A stretch of DNA of 64,000 nucleotides from SXIZ01 sp040079795. GTDB lineage: Bacteria > Pseudomonadota > Gammaproteobacteria > Methylococcales > Methylomonadaceae. Of the stretch, positions 35,271-43,649 are shown piece by piece. Under the pieces are notes generated by a model. The model made no database searches. It worked only from the letters and a program-made list of their open reading frames with translations, and was not told the DNA's origin. The stretch spans positions 13,767-77,766 of the forward strand of contig JBEBJQ010000010.1 of the NCBI GenBank assembly GCA_040079795.1. Direction: 5' to 3'. Both the position numbers and the translations under genes were made by a program. Within the stretch, counting starts at the first letter, position 1. Each line of letters opens with the position of its first letter.

Positions 35271-35672
35271 AAAATAAGCTGCCTATGCCTTTTAAGTTAA
35301 AGCTACCCAACAAGAGTATCGTCGGGATTTAAAAGTAAAAGCATACTATACCAGCATAGCTAAAGCTGTCTAAACAATATGCTTAGCTTTTTTCTTGGGG
35401 GCTTTTATAACAAATTGAATAGCTACCATCGCTTAAATAACAGCAGTCACACATATTGCGATAATCAAAATCTATCGTGCTAAACCATAATCAGGGTTAC
35501 AGATCAGATCATACATTTAACTTAATTTGTTGGGTTTAAATAGCTTTTATAATTAAGCGTAATATCTTCATTTCAAGCATTAAGGATGATAATCCTGTGC
35601 ATCCATGTAAAATACCCACAAAACCCATCCGTGTAATTTAAAACACACAACCCATTTTATAGAGCGATTAAA
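35271..35672. other. Intergenic region between TauE and STAND genes
   Basis: These 402 bp are AT-rich and hold the divergent promoters of the TauE and STAND genes. A weak AGCTAA/TTAGCT hairpin with T-tract lies near 35358-35393. I see no gene. Confidence 0.5.
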
Positions 35673-37961
35673 ATGAGCAACTTACCCTACGTCGGGTTAC
35701 GCCCTTTTCAAAGTGAAGACACTGCAATTTTCTTTGGCAGAGAACAGCATACGGAAGCGTTGTTAACGCAGATAAAACAACAGCATCTTATTGTTCTCAC
35801 TGGTTATTCAGGTGGTGGCAAAACCTCCTTAATCAATGCCGGATTAATCCCGCGCTTACAGAAGGGCACCTTAATACCCGAGGGTGCGCATTGGAAAATA
35901 GCCAAAATGCAACCGGGAGAGCGTTTATTTGCCAATTTGACTGCCGCCCTTAGCGCGGAGAACGTCTTTGGTGGGGATTTTTACCTTGATTTTAAAACAG
36001 TAGAGTCAAATCCGGCTATTTTGCATGAAATACTGGCGGCTGACCCTTCACCTAGCGGTTCGCAATTATTAATTATTTGTGACCAGTTTGAGGATATTTT
36101 TCGCTACCCGACCCTTGAAACCGCCGAGTTTATTAAGCTACTGTTAGCAAGCAGTAAGCCTTACACTTTACCCTCAGGTGAATTATCAAACGCTATTTAC
36201 GTGCTGCTGACCCTGCGCACTGAATTCCTGGATGAATATGAATCCTTTGCATCGTTAGCTGAGGAAATGGATAAAGCTGTTTATCAGCTACCCGGTTTAA
36301 ATCGTGAGCAATTACAGACTGTTATTGAACAACCGGCATTAACATTTGATGGTGAGGTTGAACCGGAATTGGTGTTGCAGATCCTTGAAGACGCCGATCA
36401 AAAGCAGGTGCCATTACCTTTGCTGCAGCAAGTCTTGTGGAGCTTATGGAGCAGGTCTAATGATAAAAAATTAACCATATTTGATTATTTTTCATTGGGT
36501 GGCTTGAACCAGGTTTTATCCCATCATGCTGAGCTTATTTATCAAAGCTTAAGCAATGAGCAACAACGCATTGCGAAGACCCTGTTTAAAAGTTTACTCG
36601 TAGCGGACGATAAACAGGCTGTGATCGTGCAGCCGCTTAAACTTTTTGAAGTGGCTGAGTTAGCCAATGTGAATTGGCAGGCGGTTAAGGACGTTGTCGA
36701 GCTGTTTCGTAAGGAAGGCCAAGGCATATTATTACCTGCTTCCCCCGCCAGCTTATCGTCCGACACCTCATTAGATATTGCCTACGATAATTTTGTTCGG
36801 CAGTGGCCGCGTTTAAAAGACTGGAGTGATGAGGAAACTAAAGCTGCCGAAAGTTATGCGCTGTTAGTTGACGGTGCGCGTAATTTTCAAAATAACGCCG
36901 GGGATCTATTGCGTTCACCGGTATTAGAACAACTCTGGCAATGGTACGAAGAAACCAAACCATCAGCGGCTTGGGCTAAACGCTATGCGGGAAATTTTGA
37001 TTCTGCCATCGATTTTTTACAAAAAAGCAAATATTCAGCACAGTTTAAAAAACTAGCACTGTTTGTGGGCGGAGGCATTGTGCTTGCCGGTATTGGCATA
37101 TTGACCTTTAATGCCCTGTCGAAACCTGAGGCTGTAAGTCCGAGCAATCAAGTTGTTGTAGTCAGCAGTACGCCAGTTTCCCAACCACCGCCTGCGGAAA
37201 TTCAAACCAAATCAATAGCGCCTACAATAGCAGTGTCTGAAGTTCAAAAGGTACCGCCTTTAGAGCCAACTCCCGTTCTAAAACGGGCTAAAACCGCCAG
37301 TGAACCTGTTAAAGTAAAACCGCCTGAAGTAACGCAACCACTGCTTGCAGGACAAACGCCCGACAAAAAAGCGTTGCTTGCTTTAAGCAAACGTTTTCCA
37401 AATAAAATTCAATTATTGCAGGAATATAAAAATTTAAATCTTAAAGATCCTGCGCTTTGGCATAAGTTAGGCGACCAATTAAAACACGATTCTGAACTGA
37501 GCTTTAATCATCAAAAAAGAACCGCGTATAGCGATGCTGCGATTGAAGCGTATCAAAAAGCGATTGACCTTGATGCCATGGACTATAAAGCCTGGTTTAG
37601 TTTGGGGGATATTCATAGGGTCAGAATTAAAGCGCGCGCCTATTCCGCTAATAAAGAAAGCAATCGTGAGCTAGCGATTGCAGCCTATAACAAGGTAGCC
37701 AGCATTTATCCTAAAAGCGAATGGGCGTTTTATTATCTCGGCAGCCTCTATCAACAGCAGAAAAAATTCGATGAAGCCATTGAAAACTATAAAAAACAAT
37801 TAAAGAACACGCCAAAACACAAGTTCGCCTGGCAATATTTAGCCAGCGCTTACCAAAAGCAAAATAAATTAAAAGAAGCCATTGAAGCCTATCAGCAGGA
37901 TCTGAAAATCAATCCGCATAATGCTGAAGCCAAGAGGCAATTAAAGTTTTTATTAAAATAG
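35673..37961 (+). CDS. STAND-type NTPase (nSTAND1) with membrane segment and C-terminal TPR repeats
   Basis: This 762-residue protein starts with YVGLRPFQSEDTAIFFGRE, the nSTAND1 hallmark, then Walker A GYSGGGKTS (44-52) and Walker B LLIICDQFED (about 127-136). A single hydrophobic segment (about 461-480, GGGIVLAGIGILTF) and a Pro/Thr-rich linker precede several TPR repeats (about 610-760). STAND NTPases are signal-induced switches, in some cases antiphage sensors; no effector domain or nuclease is fused here. It is alone with its own hairpin terminator. The trigger and output are unknown. Confidence 0.82.
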   Translation: MSNLPYVGLRPFQSEDTAIFFGREQHTEALLTQIKQQHLIVLTGYSGGGKTSLINAGLIPRLQKGTLIPEGAHWKIAKMQPGERLFANLTAALSAENVFGGDFYLDFKTVESNPAILHEILAADPSPSGSQLLIICDQFEDIFRYPTLETAEFIKLLLASSKPYTLPSGELSNAIYVLLTLRTEFLDEYESFASLAEEMDKAVYQLPGLNREQLQTVIEQPALTFDGEVEPELVLQILEDADQKQVPLPLLQQVLWSLWSRSNDKKLTIFDYFSLGGLNQVLSHHAELIYQSLSNEQQRIAKTLFKSLLVADDKQAVIVQPLKLFEVAELANVNWQAVKDVVELFRKEGQGILLPASPASLSSDTSLDIAYDNFVRQWPRLKDWSDEETKAAESYALLVDGARNFQNNAGDLLRSPVLEQLWQWYEETKPSAAWAKRYAGNFDSAIDFLQKSKYSAQFKKLALFVGGGIVLAGIGILTFNALSKPEAVSPSNQVVVVSSTPVSQPPPAEIQTKSIAPTIAVSEVQKVPPLEPTPVLKRAKTASEPVKVKPPEVTQPLLAGQTPDKKALLALSKRFPNKIQLLQEYKNLNLKDPALWHKLGDQLKHDSELSFNHQKRTAYSDAAIEAYQKAIDLDAMDYKAWFSLGDIHRVRIKARAYSANKESNRELAIAAYNKVASIYPKSEWAFYYLGSLYQQQKKFDEAIENYKKQLKNTPKHKFAWQYLASAYQKQNKLKEAIEAYQQDLKINPHNAEAKRQLKFLLK

Positions 37962-37962
37962 G

Positions 37963-38010
37963 CGCTTGTTAAATTGGGTTTTTATTAACCAATTTAACAA
38001 GCGATTTTTA
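37963..38010 (+). terminator. Strong 15-bp hairpin terminator after the STAND gene
   Basis: CGCTTGTTAAATTGG (37963-37977) and CCAATTTAACAAGCG (37989-38003) are exact inverted repeats with an 11-nt loop, followed by ATTTTT. The stem begins immediately after the stop and ends 20 bp before the yheS ATG. Confidence 0.88.
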
Positions 38011-38023
38011 ACCTTGAGGATAC

Positions 38024-39922
38024 ATGTTAAATTTTAAAAACATCTCTTTGCGGCGCGGGGTGCGGGTACTTTTTTCGGAAGCCACTTTTATTATTCATAA
38101 AGGCCAGAAAGTGGGTGTTACCGGCGCAAACGGCGCGGGCAAATCCAGCTTATTCGCCATGGTGCGCGGGCAACTGCACGCAGATGAAGGGGATTTTTCG
38201 ATGCCGCCGAATCTGGAGATTGCGCATGTGGCGCAAGAAACCCCTGCGGTTACCAGTAGCGCCCTGGATTATGTTCTGGATGGCGACCAGGAATTACGTC
38301 GGCTGCAAGCGCAATTATTACAGGCCGAGCATGCCAATGATGGCCTAAAGCAAGCGGAATTACACGCAGCTTTGGATCATATTGGCGGTTATACGGCAGA
38401 AGCACGCGCGGCGCGGCTGATGAACGGTTTGGGCTTTAGCACCGTGCAAGAACAACAGCCGGTTAGTGCGTTTTCAGGTGGCTGGCGGATGCGCTTAAAT
38501 CTGGCACAAGCCCTGATGTGCCGATCTGATGTGTTGCTGCTGGATGAGCCGACTAATCACTTGGATTTGGATGCGGTGATCTGGTTACAGGATTGGCTGT
38601 GTAAATATCCCGGTACTTTATTGCTGATTTCGCATGACCGTGATTTTCTGGATACCATTTGTAGCCATATCGTGCATATTGAACAAGCTAAAGCGGAAAT
38701 TTACACCGGTAATTATTCGGCCTTTGAACGTATGCGTGCCGAAAAGCTGTCGCAGCAGCAATCGGCGTTTGAAAAACAGCAACGCGAAGTCGCACATATT
38801 CAGAGTTTTATTAACCGCTTTAAGGCGCAGGCGACTAAAGCCAGGCAGGCGCAAAGCCGCATTAAAGCCTTAGAACGGATGGAATTAATTTCGCTTGCCC
38901 ATGTCGATTCGCCGTTTAATTTCAGTTTTCCGCCGCCACAAAAAATGCCCAATCCTTTGCTTATTTTAGAGAAAGCAGATATTGGTTATGCGGATAAAAT
39001 TGTCATTCAACAAGCAAGCTTAACGATTGCAGCAGGTGCCCGCATAGGCTTACTAGGCCCTAATGGGGCGGGGAAATCCAGTTTGATAAAAGTGTTGGCG
39101 GGCGATATGCAGCCGCTTACAGGCTCCATGTTAGGGGCGGAAGCGCTCAAAATAGGCTATTTTGCGCAGCACCAACTGGAACAGTTACGTTTAGATGAAT
39201 CGCCACTTTGGCATCTGCAAAAAATTGATCCACAAGCGACTGAAAAGGATTTGCGCAATTTTTTAGGCGGCTTTGATTTTCAAGGGGATAAAGTCAAAGA
39301 AATGGTTAAACCCTTTTCCGGTGGTGAAAAAGCGCGTTTGGTTTTAGCTTTACTGGTTTATCAAAATCCCAATTTATTACTATTAGATGAGCCAACCAAC
39401 CATCTCGACTTGGACATGCGCCACGCCTTAAACGTTGCTTTACAAGACTTCCAAGGTGCGCTGGTAGTGGTTTCGCATGACCGGCATTTATTACGGACCG
39501 TTACTGATCAGTTTTTATTGGTCGGTAATGGCAAAATACAACCGTTTGATGGGGATTTGGATGATTATCGTGCGTTAATGTCCGAACAGCGAAATCAAGC
39601 AATAGTGCAAGAGGTCACCCTTGGTTCCGAAACGCTGGAGTCCGGAGTGTCGCGTAAAGATCAACGTAAACAGGAAGCTGAACGCCGACAACGTTTGAAA
39701 CCCTGGCTGGATGCTGTGAAAAAAGCGGAACAACAAGTTGAAAATTTTCATAAACTTCAGCATCAATTAGAACAACAATTAGCTGATCCTGAGATTTATA
39801 GCGAGACGGCCAAGCAACGCTTGAAGTCAATTTTAGAACAAAAAAACCAAATTGATAAAGCGCTGCAAGAGGCTGAAGAACTTTGGATGCAAGCCGAACA
39901 AGCACTGGAAGAGGCTGGATAA
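38024..39922 (+). CDS. yheS: ABC-F ATPase YheS
   Basis: This 632-residue protein has two ABC domains with no membrane part. Walker A is GANGAGKSSL (first) and GPNGAGKSSL (second); the signatures are FSGGWRMRLNLAQAL and FSGGEKARLVLALL; both Walker B motifs read LLLDEPTNHLDL. A charged linker lies between and a coiled-coil Gln/Glu-rich tail ends the protein (about 540-632). ABC-F proteins act on the ribosome to ease stalled translation. Length and order match YheS. Confidence 0.93.
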   Translation: MLNFKNISLRRGVRVLFSEATFIIHKGQKVGVTGANGAGKSSLFAMVRGQLHADEGDFSMPPNLEIAHVAQETPAVTSSALDYVLDGDQELRRLQAQLLQAEHANDGLKQAELHAALDHIGGYTAEARAARLMNGLGFSTVQEQQPVSAFSGGWRMRLNLAQALMCRSDVLLLDEPTNHLDLDAVIWLQDWLCKYPGTLLLISHDRDFLDTICSHIVHIEQAKAEIYTGNYSAFERMRAEKLSQQQSAFEKQQREVAHIQSFINRFKAQATKARQAQSRIKALERMELISLAHVDSPFNFSFPPPQKMPNPLLILEKADIGYADKIVIQQASLTIAAGARIGLLGPNGAGKSSLIKVLAGDMQPLTGSMLGAEALKIGYFAQHQLEQLRLDESPLWHLQKIDPQATEKDLRNFLGGFDFQGDKVKEMVKPFSGGEKARLVLALLVYQNPNLLLLDEPTNHLDLDMRHALNVALQDFQGALVVVSHDRHLLRTVTDQFLLVGNGKIQPFDGDLDDYRALMSEQRNQAIVQEVTLGSETLESGVSRKDQRKQEAERRQRLKPWLDAVKKAEQQVENFHKLQHQLEQQLADPEIYSETAKQRLKSILEQKNQIDKALQEAEELWMQAEQALEEAG

Positions 39923-39923
39923 C

Positions 39924-40430
39924 ATGTGGGCACTTTTGCGATTGTTTTTCAATATATGTCTATTAAGGCATGCGCCGCAAGATATTCCTTATTCCAAAAC
40001 GCTTTTACAGTTACTGGTATTAATTTATGCCGTAGTGGCTTTTTTAGTGTTGGAGCCACATAATAATTTTTTAAAAACCGCATTGGAAGTGTTGGTCGAG
40101 ATTTTTGTAACCTTCTCTTTTGTATGGGGGATATTGGCGATAACGAATAAATCTGCCCGATATACCCAGGTATTGTGTGCATTTTTAGGGACTGATGCGT
40201 TGATCAGTTTTTTTGCGTTACCCGCATTAGTGGCGTCTACGACCGGACAAGTGGATGCAGGCATTATATCAGTGCTTTTGGGCTTAATGATTTGGCATTG
40301 GGTAGTAATCGGGCATATTGTTCGTCATGCGCTTTCACAACCTTTCCTGTTTGGTTTAGGGGTGGCGTTTTTATATAATCTAGGGTTTTATCAGTTGATG
40401 GATTGGTTATTTCCGGCGGCAGGTGTTTAG
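39924..40430 (+). CDS. Hypothetical inner-membrane protein
   Basis: This 168-residue protein starts at the ATG two bases after the yheS stop; an in-frame extension into yheS is not needed. Four to five hydrophobic helices are visible (about 30-45, 54-75, 83-105, 115-135 and 140-160), as in small YIP1-like membrane proteins. Function is unknown. It is probably co-transcribed with yheS. Confidence 0.7.
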   Translation: MWALLRLFFNICLLRHAPQDIPYSKTLLQLLVLIYAVVAFLVLEPHNNFLKTALEVLVEIFVTFSFVWGILAITNKSARYTQVLCAFLGTDALISFFALPALVASTTGQVDAGIISVLLGLMIWHWVVIGHIVRHALSQPFLFGLGVAFLYNLGFYQLMDWLFPAAGV

Positions 40431-40529
40431 GCAATTATTCAGGGCCTGCTTTGAAGAAATAAACGGGGTGGACACATAGGTATTAATGTTTAATCAGGCT
40501 ATAGTGCTGGTTTCATATCAGGAGGGTGT

Positions 40530-40970
40530 ATGCAAGGTTACAAACATATTTTATTGGCTACTGATTTTTCGGGGCATAGCAGTGAAATTGCTCAACGCGC
40601 AAAATCTTTGAGTGAGCTGTATCAGGCAAAGTTTAGTGTGGTACACGTTACCGAAAACCTGCCGATTAGTAATGCGATGGACGGGCAAGTAATGCCCTTC
40701 GATATCGAACTGAATGAGGAGTTAATGCAACTAACCAAACAACGTTTGGCTAAACTGAGTACTGACCTGGGGATTGCGGAAGAAAATCAATGGCTGGTTA
40801 TTGGCAGCCCAAAAACCGAAATCGTAACGGTTGCGCAGGAGAATAATGTTGATTTAATCGTAGTTGGCTCGCATGGCCGTCACGGTTTGGCCTTATTGTT
40901 AGGTTCAACCGCGAACGGGGTATTACATCATGCGCAATGCGATGTTTTAGCGGTACGTTTAAAAACATAA
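40530..40970 (+). CDS. Universal stress protein UspA family
   Basis: This 146-residue protein has the UspA fold with the ATP-binding signature GSHGRHGLALLLGST near residues 114-128 and an N-terminal HILLATDFS. An excellent ribosome site, AGGAGGG, lies 6 bases before the ATG. The family responds to stress and energy depletion. Confidence 0.93.
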   Translation: MQGYKHILLATDFSGHSSEIAQRAKSLSELYQAKFSVVHVTENLPISNAMDGQVMPFDIELNEELMQLTKQRLAKLSTDLGIAEENQWLVIGSPKTEIVTVAQENNVDLIVVGSHGRHGLALLLGSTANGVLHHAQCDVLAVRLKT

Positions 40971-41004
40971 TTATAACTATAAGTATTTTGGAGGATGGGC
41001 ATTC

Positions 41005-41421
41005 ATGATCGGGCAGATAGAGCGATATGCGAGTGATACGCCTACGGTTGGCGTTATCAAAAGCGATGGGGTGTTATACGATTTTAATGTGAAAGTTTGG
41101 CGCTCACGTTATGCGCCGATGGTTGGTGATGACGTTGAGTTTCAAGTCAAAGCCGGTAAGGTTACTCAGGTGAAGCCGTTAGTGGTTTATGCAGAAAATA
41201 TGCAACCGGTAAAATCCCGCATGACTGCTGCAATATTAGGCTTGTTGCTTGGTGCTATCGGTGCGCATCGCCTGTATCTGGGGTTTTACGCGACGGCAGC
41301 TATACAAATAGCCTTCACTCTTTTAACTGGCGGCTTTGGGCTGTTGTGGGGGTTTATTGAGGGCTTCTTGATTTTAACCGGACATATGGATAAGGATGCT
41401 CAGGGAAGGGCTTTAAAGTAA
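41005..41421 (+). CDS. TM2-domain membrane protein with OB-like N-terminal domain
   Basis: This 138-residue protein combines an N-terminal cold-shock-like beta domain (GQIERYASDTPTVGVIKSDG, with FNVKVW and VGDDVEFQV) with a C-terminal TM2 domain (LGLLLGAIGAHRLYLG and GLLWGFIEGFLILTG). The N-terminal half resembles the nucleic-acid-binding OB fold, an unusual pairing with a membrane anchor. Its stop overlaps the convergent phosphorylase gene by 9 bp. Confidence 0.8.
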   Translation: MIGQIERYASDTPTVGVIKSDGVLYDFNVKVWRSRYAPMVGDDVEFQVKAGKVTQVKPLVVYAENMQPVKSRMTAAILGLLLGAIGAHRLYLGFYATAAIQIAFTLLTGGFGLLWGFIEGFLILTGHMDKDAQGRALK

Positions 41422-42234
41422 AACCGGCAGGTTTTTAATGCAAGCATTCAGTTCTTGCAGGAATGTTTGGGCAGAAGGCGCTGCCGCTGCGGATAATGGC
41501 AACGCGGCATTACTGGAAAGTACTTCCCAACGCAAAAGTAATTTATGTAACTGGTTTTTTTCGCTGGCCGTAAAGTGTAATACACGGGTAATTTCCCCAA
41601 AGGCACCGTCAGGGCGTGCTAAAGATTGCGCACGTTGGTTGAGTTGTTCAAGCAGCGCAGTGACGGCTTCCATGTTTTGAAATAGCCATGCACTGACTTG
41701 TTTGGCATTAATGTTATGGATAGCAGACTGTTGGTTGTCTGAAATAACTTTCACAATCAAGGTTAACTCGCTACTGGTAAAACGGGTTGCTGTTTCATAA
41801 AAAGCCGACGCTTCCATGTCGTATAGGGTATCAGGGGCATATTGCGCTTGCGCTTGGCTAACCGTCACCAACGGGGCTGAAGCAAGGGTGGTTTTAGGTA
41901 GGCATTGGGGATAATAATGTTTCATGCTATCCGCGTCGGTAATTTTTTCGGCAATAAACAAGCGCCCGAGTAACGCATGTTGATGACCACCAATGCCAAT
42001 ATTAACGATCACCGGGGCATGCTCACCCTTAAACAAGGCCAAGCTATAAGCCACGCCTGCCGCCATGGCGGACTTCCCTACCCCAGTAATGGTTAGAACC
42101 ATCCCGTGCGTTTGATAAATTTCAAAAACAGGTTGTCCAAGTTTTTTTTTAAAATCAAAATGCGCGATAAATGGCTTTGCTTCGCAAGCTAAAGCAAAAA
42201 ATAAAAACGTGTTTACGGGCGATTTACTCAACAT
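41413..42234 (-). CDS. Nucleoside phosphorylase-like protein
   Basis: This protein of about 273 residues starts at the ATG at 42234, just before the end of the glycosyltransferase gene. It has the phosphorylase/nucleosidase pattern: VLTITGVGKSAMAAGVAYSLAL, VNIGIGGHQHALLG, YDMEASAFYETA and KVISDN. This is the MTA/SAH nucleosidase and purine phosphorylase superfamily. The substrate is not clear. A C-terminal extension of about 50 residues (from RVLHFTASEKNQLHK) is not part of the common fold. Confidence 0.82.
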   Translation of the reverse strand: MLSKSPVNTFLFFALACEAKPFIAHFDFKKKLGQPVFEIYQTHGMVLTITGVGKSAMAAGVAYSLALFKGEHAPVIVNIGIGGHQHALLGRLFIAEKITDADSMKHYYPQCLPKTTLASAPLVTVSQAQAQYAPDTLYDMEASAFYETATRFTSSELTLIVKVISDNQQSAIHNINAKQVSAWLFQNMEAVTALLEQLNQRAQSLARPDGAFGEITRVLHFTASEKNQLHKLLLRWEVLSSNAALPLSAAAAPSAQTFLQELNACIKNLPVLL

Positions 42235-43051
42235 CGGCGTATTGAACTGCCAGATGTTGATAATAAGCTGCCTCATCCAGCTTCCCCCTTTTGGTTGCAC
42301 CTTGCCGGTAAATACGGGCTTTACTCAGTAACGTGTTTACAGCTGCCTGTTGATTTTCAACAGTGAGGGACGCACTGTTAATAATTTTCAGCAGCGCTTG
42401 TACCCGGTATTGATCCAAACCTGGAGTACAGTAGGATAATTGATCATCATGCCCGGCGTATTTAGTGCTTAAGGGTTGATCAAGCAGCAACACCGGATAC
42501 CGCGCGGTGATCCTTAACCATAAATCATAATCCTCGCAGGCGGGTAATTGGGGGTCAAATAAGCCTACCTCCTCAAATACTTCGCGATGAATAAGCACTG
42601 TGGAGGGCGATAAGGCACAAACCGGTAAACACTGTTGAAACATCCAGCCACCTTGTTTAGTGTATTTTTGTGCTGGATTGACCTGAACGCCTTTACGTAT
42701 CCAGATTTCATCGGTATGACAAATTCGATAGCCCGGCTCGGCCACTAATGCTGCCATTTGCCTATTCAGCTTTTGCGGATGCCAGGTATCATCAGAGTCC
42801 AAAAACGCCAGCCAGTCCCCTTTCGCTTGCTGAATACCCAGATTACGGGCAATGCTTACCCCACTGTTTGACTGGTAATAGCAAGCAACCTGTGGAAACT
42901 GCTGCCTGAGCATGCTGGCAGTGCCGTCTTCTGAGCCATCATCCACCACAATAATTTCAAAAGCTGGCTTTGTTTGCGCCAGCACCGATTGCAACGCACG
43001 TTGTAATAGTTGGTTACGGTTATAGGTTGGGATGATAACTGAGACAGTCAT
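42224..43051 (-). CDS. Family 2 glycosyltransferase
   Basis: This 275-residue GT-A enzyme has the N-terminal VSVIIPTYNRNQLLQRALQSVL, the nucleotide-binding VVDDGSEDGTA and the DxD-type AFLDSDDTWHP. It probably transfers a sugar to a lipid or polysaccharide at the inner membrane face. Its 3' end overlaps the phosphorylase gene by 11 bp. Confidence 0.92.
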   Translation of the reverse strand: MTVSVIIPTYNRNQLLQRALQSVLAQTKPAFEIIVVDDGSEDGTASMLRQQFPQVACYYQSNSGVSIARNLGIQQAKGDWLAFLDSDDTWHPQKLNRQMAALVAEPGYRICHTDEIWIRKGVQVNPAQKYTKQGGWMFQQCLPVCALSPSTVLIHREVFEEVGLFDPQLPACEDYDLWLRITARYPVLLLDQPLSTKYAGHDDQLSYCTPGLDQYRVQALLKIINSASLTVENQQAAVNTLLSKARIYRQGATKRGKLDEAAYYQHLAVQYADVE

Positions 43052-43121
43052 GAGCGCAATGAAACACGATTAACGGTTATGACCGAAGGATTTCATCCCT
43101 TGGTGACTGACAGGCAACACT

Positions 43122-43649
43122 TTAGGGTTTACCCACAACACGGCAATTTTTCGAGAACTGGTTAATATCTATGAGAAGTTCTTTAAGGCTGCCCTGGTAA
43201 TACCAAACTAATCCACACATGCCATACAATGTCAGCGATGCAAAAAAATTAGCATCCCGCATTAATTCCAAGGCAACAGGATTTTTATAACGCCAGTAAA
43301 GCCAATAGCAGCCATCGACTGAGAACCAAGTAAACAATACCATCCCGGCCAGATTCTGCCATTGACGCTTAACCAGAACCCGCAAACTCCAGGGCGCTGT
43401 CAAGTAAGCCGAAAGCGCCATGATAAAACTGATCGGAATATCCCAATCAGGTGCGTGGTAATAAAAAGAACCCACAATAAGCAGTAACAATCCTATCAAT
43501 AGTGTAATAAGTTTCCATGGTCTTTTATATTCTAGCAGTAGGCTATTAAAATTGACTTTAATGGCAACACGCTCTTTAAGCTTAATTTTCAGTCGGTGTA
43601 GCACGTGTCGTGGGTGTTTCCATGCCATTACTGTGATTTTCATTGGCAA
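43122..43649 (-). CDS. Hypothetical membrane protein downstream of UPF0182
   Basis: This 175-residue protein has about four membrane segments (about 46-64, 72-90, 103-125 and 138-152). Its start overlaps the UPF0182 gene by 68 bp; a later start such as the Met near residue 8 would reduce this. Rich in Trp and Tyr in the helices. I do not recognise a family. Confidence 0.65.
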   Translation of the reverse strand: MPMKITVMAWKHPRHVLHRLKIKLKERVAIKVNFNSLLLEYKRPWKLITLLIGLLLLIVGSFYYHAPDWDIPISFIMALSAYLTAPWSLRVLVKRQWQNLAGMVLFTWFSVDGCYWLYWRYKNPVALELMRDANFFASLTLYGMCGLVWYYQGSLKELLIDINQFSKNCRVVGKP

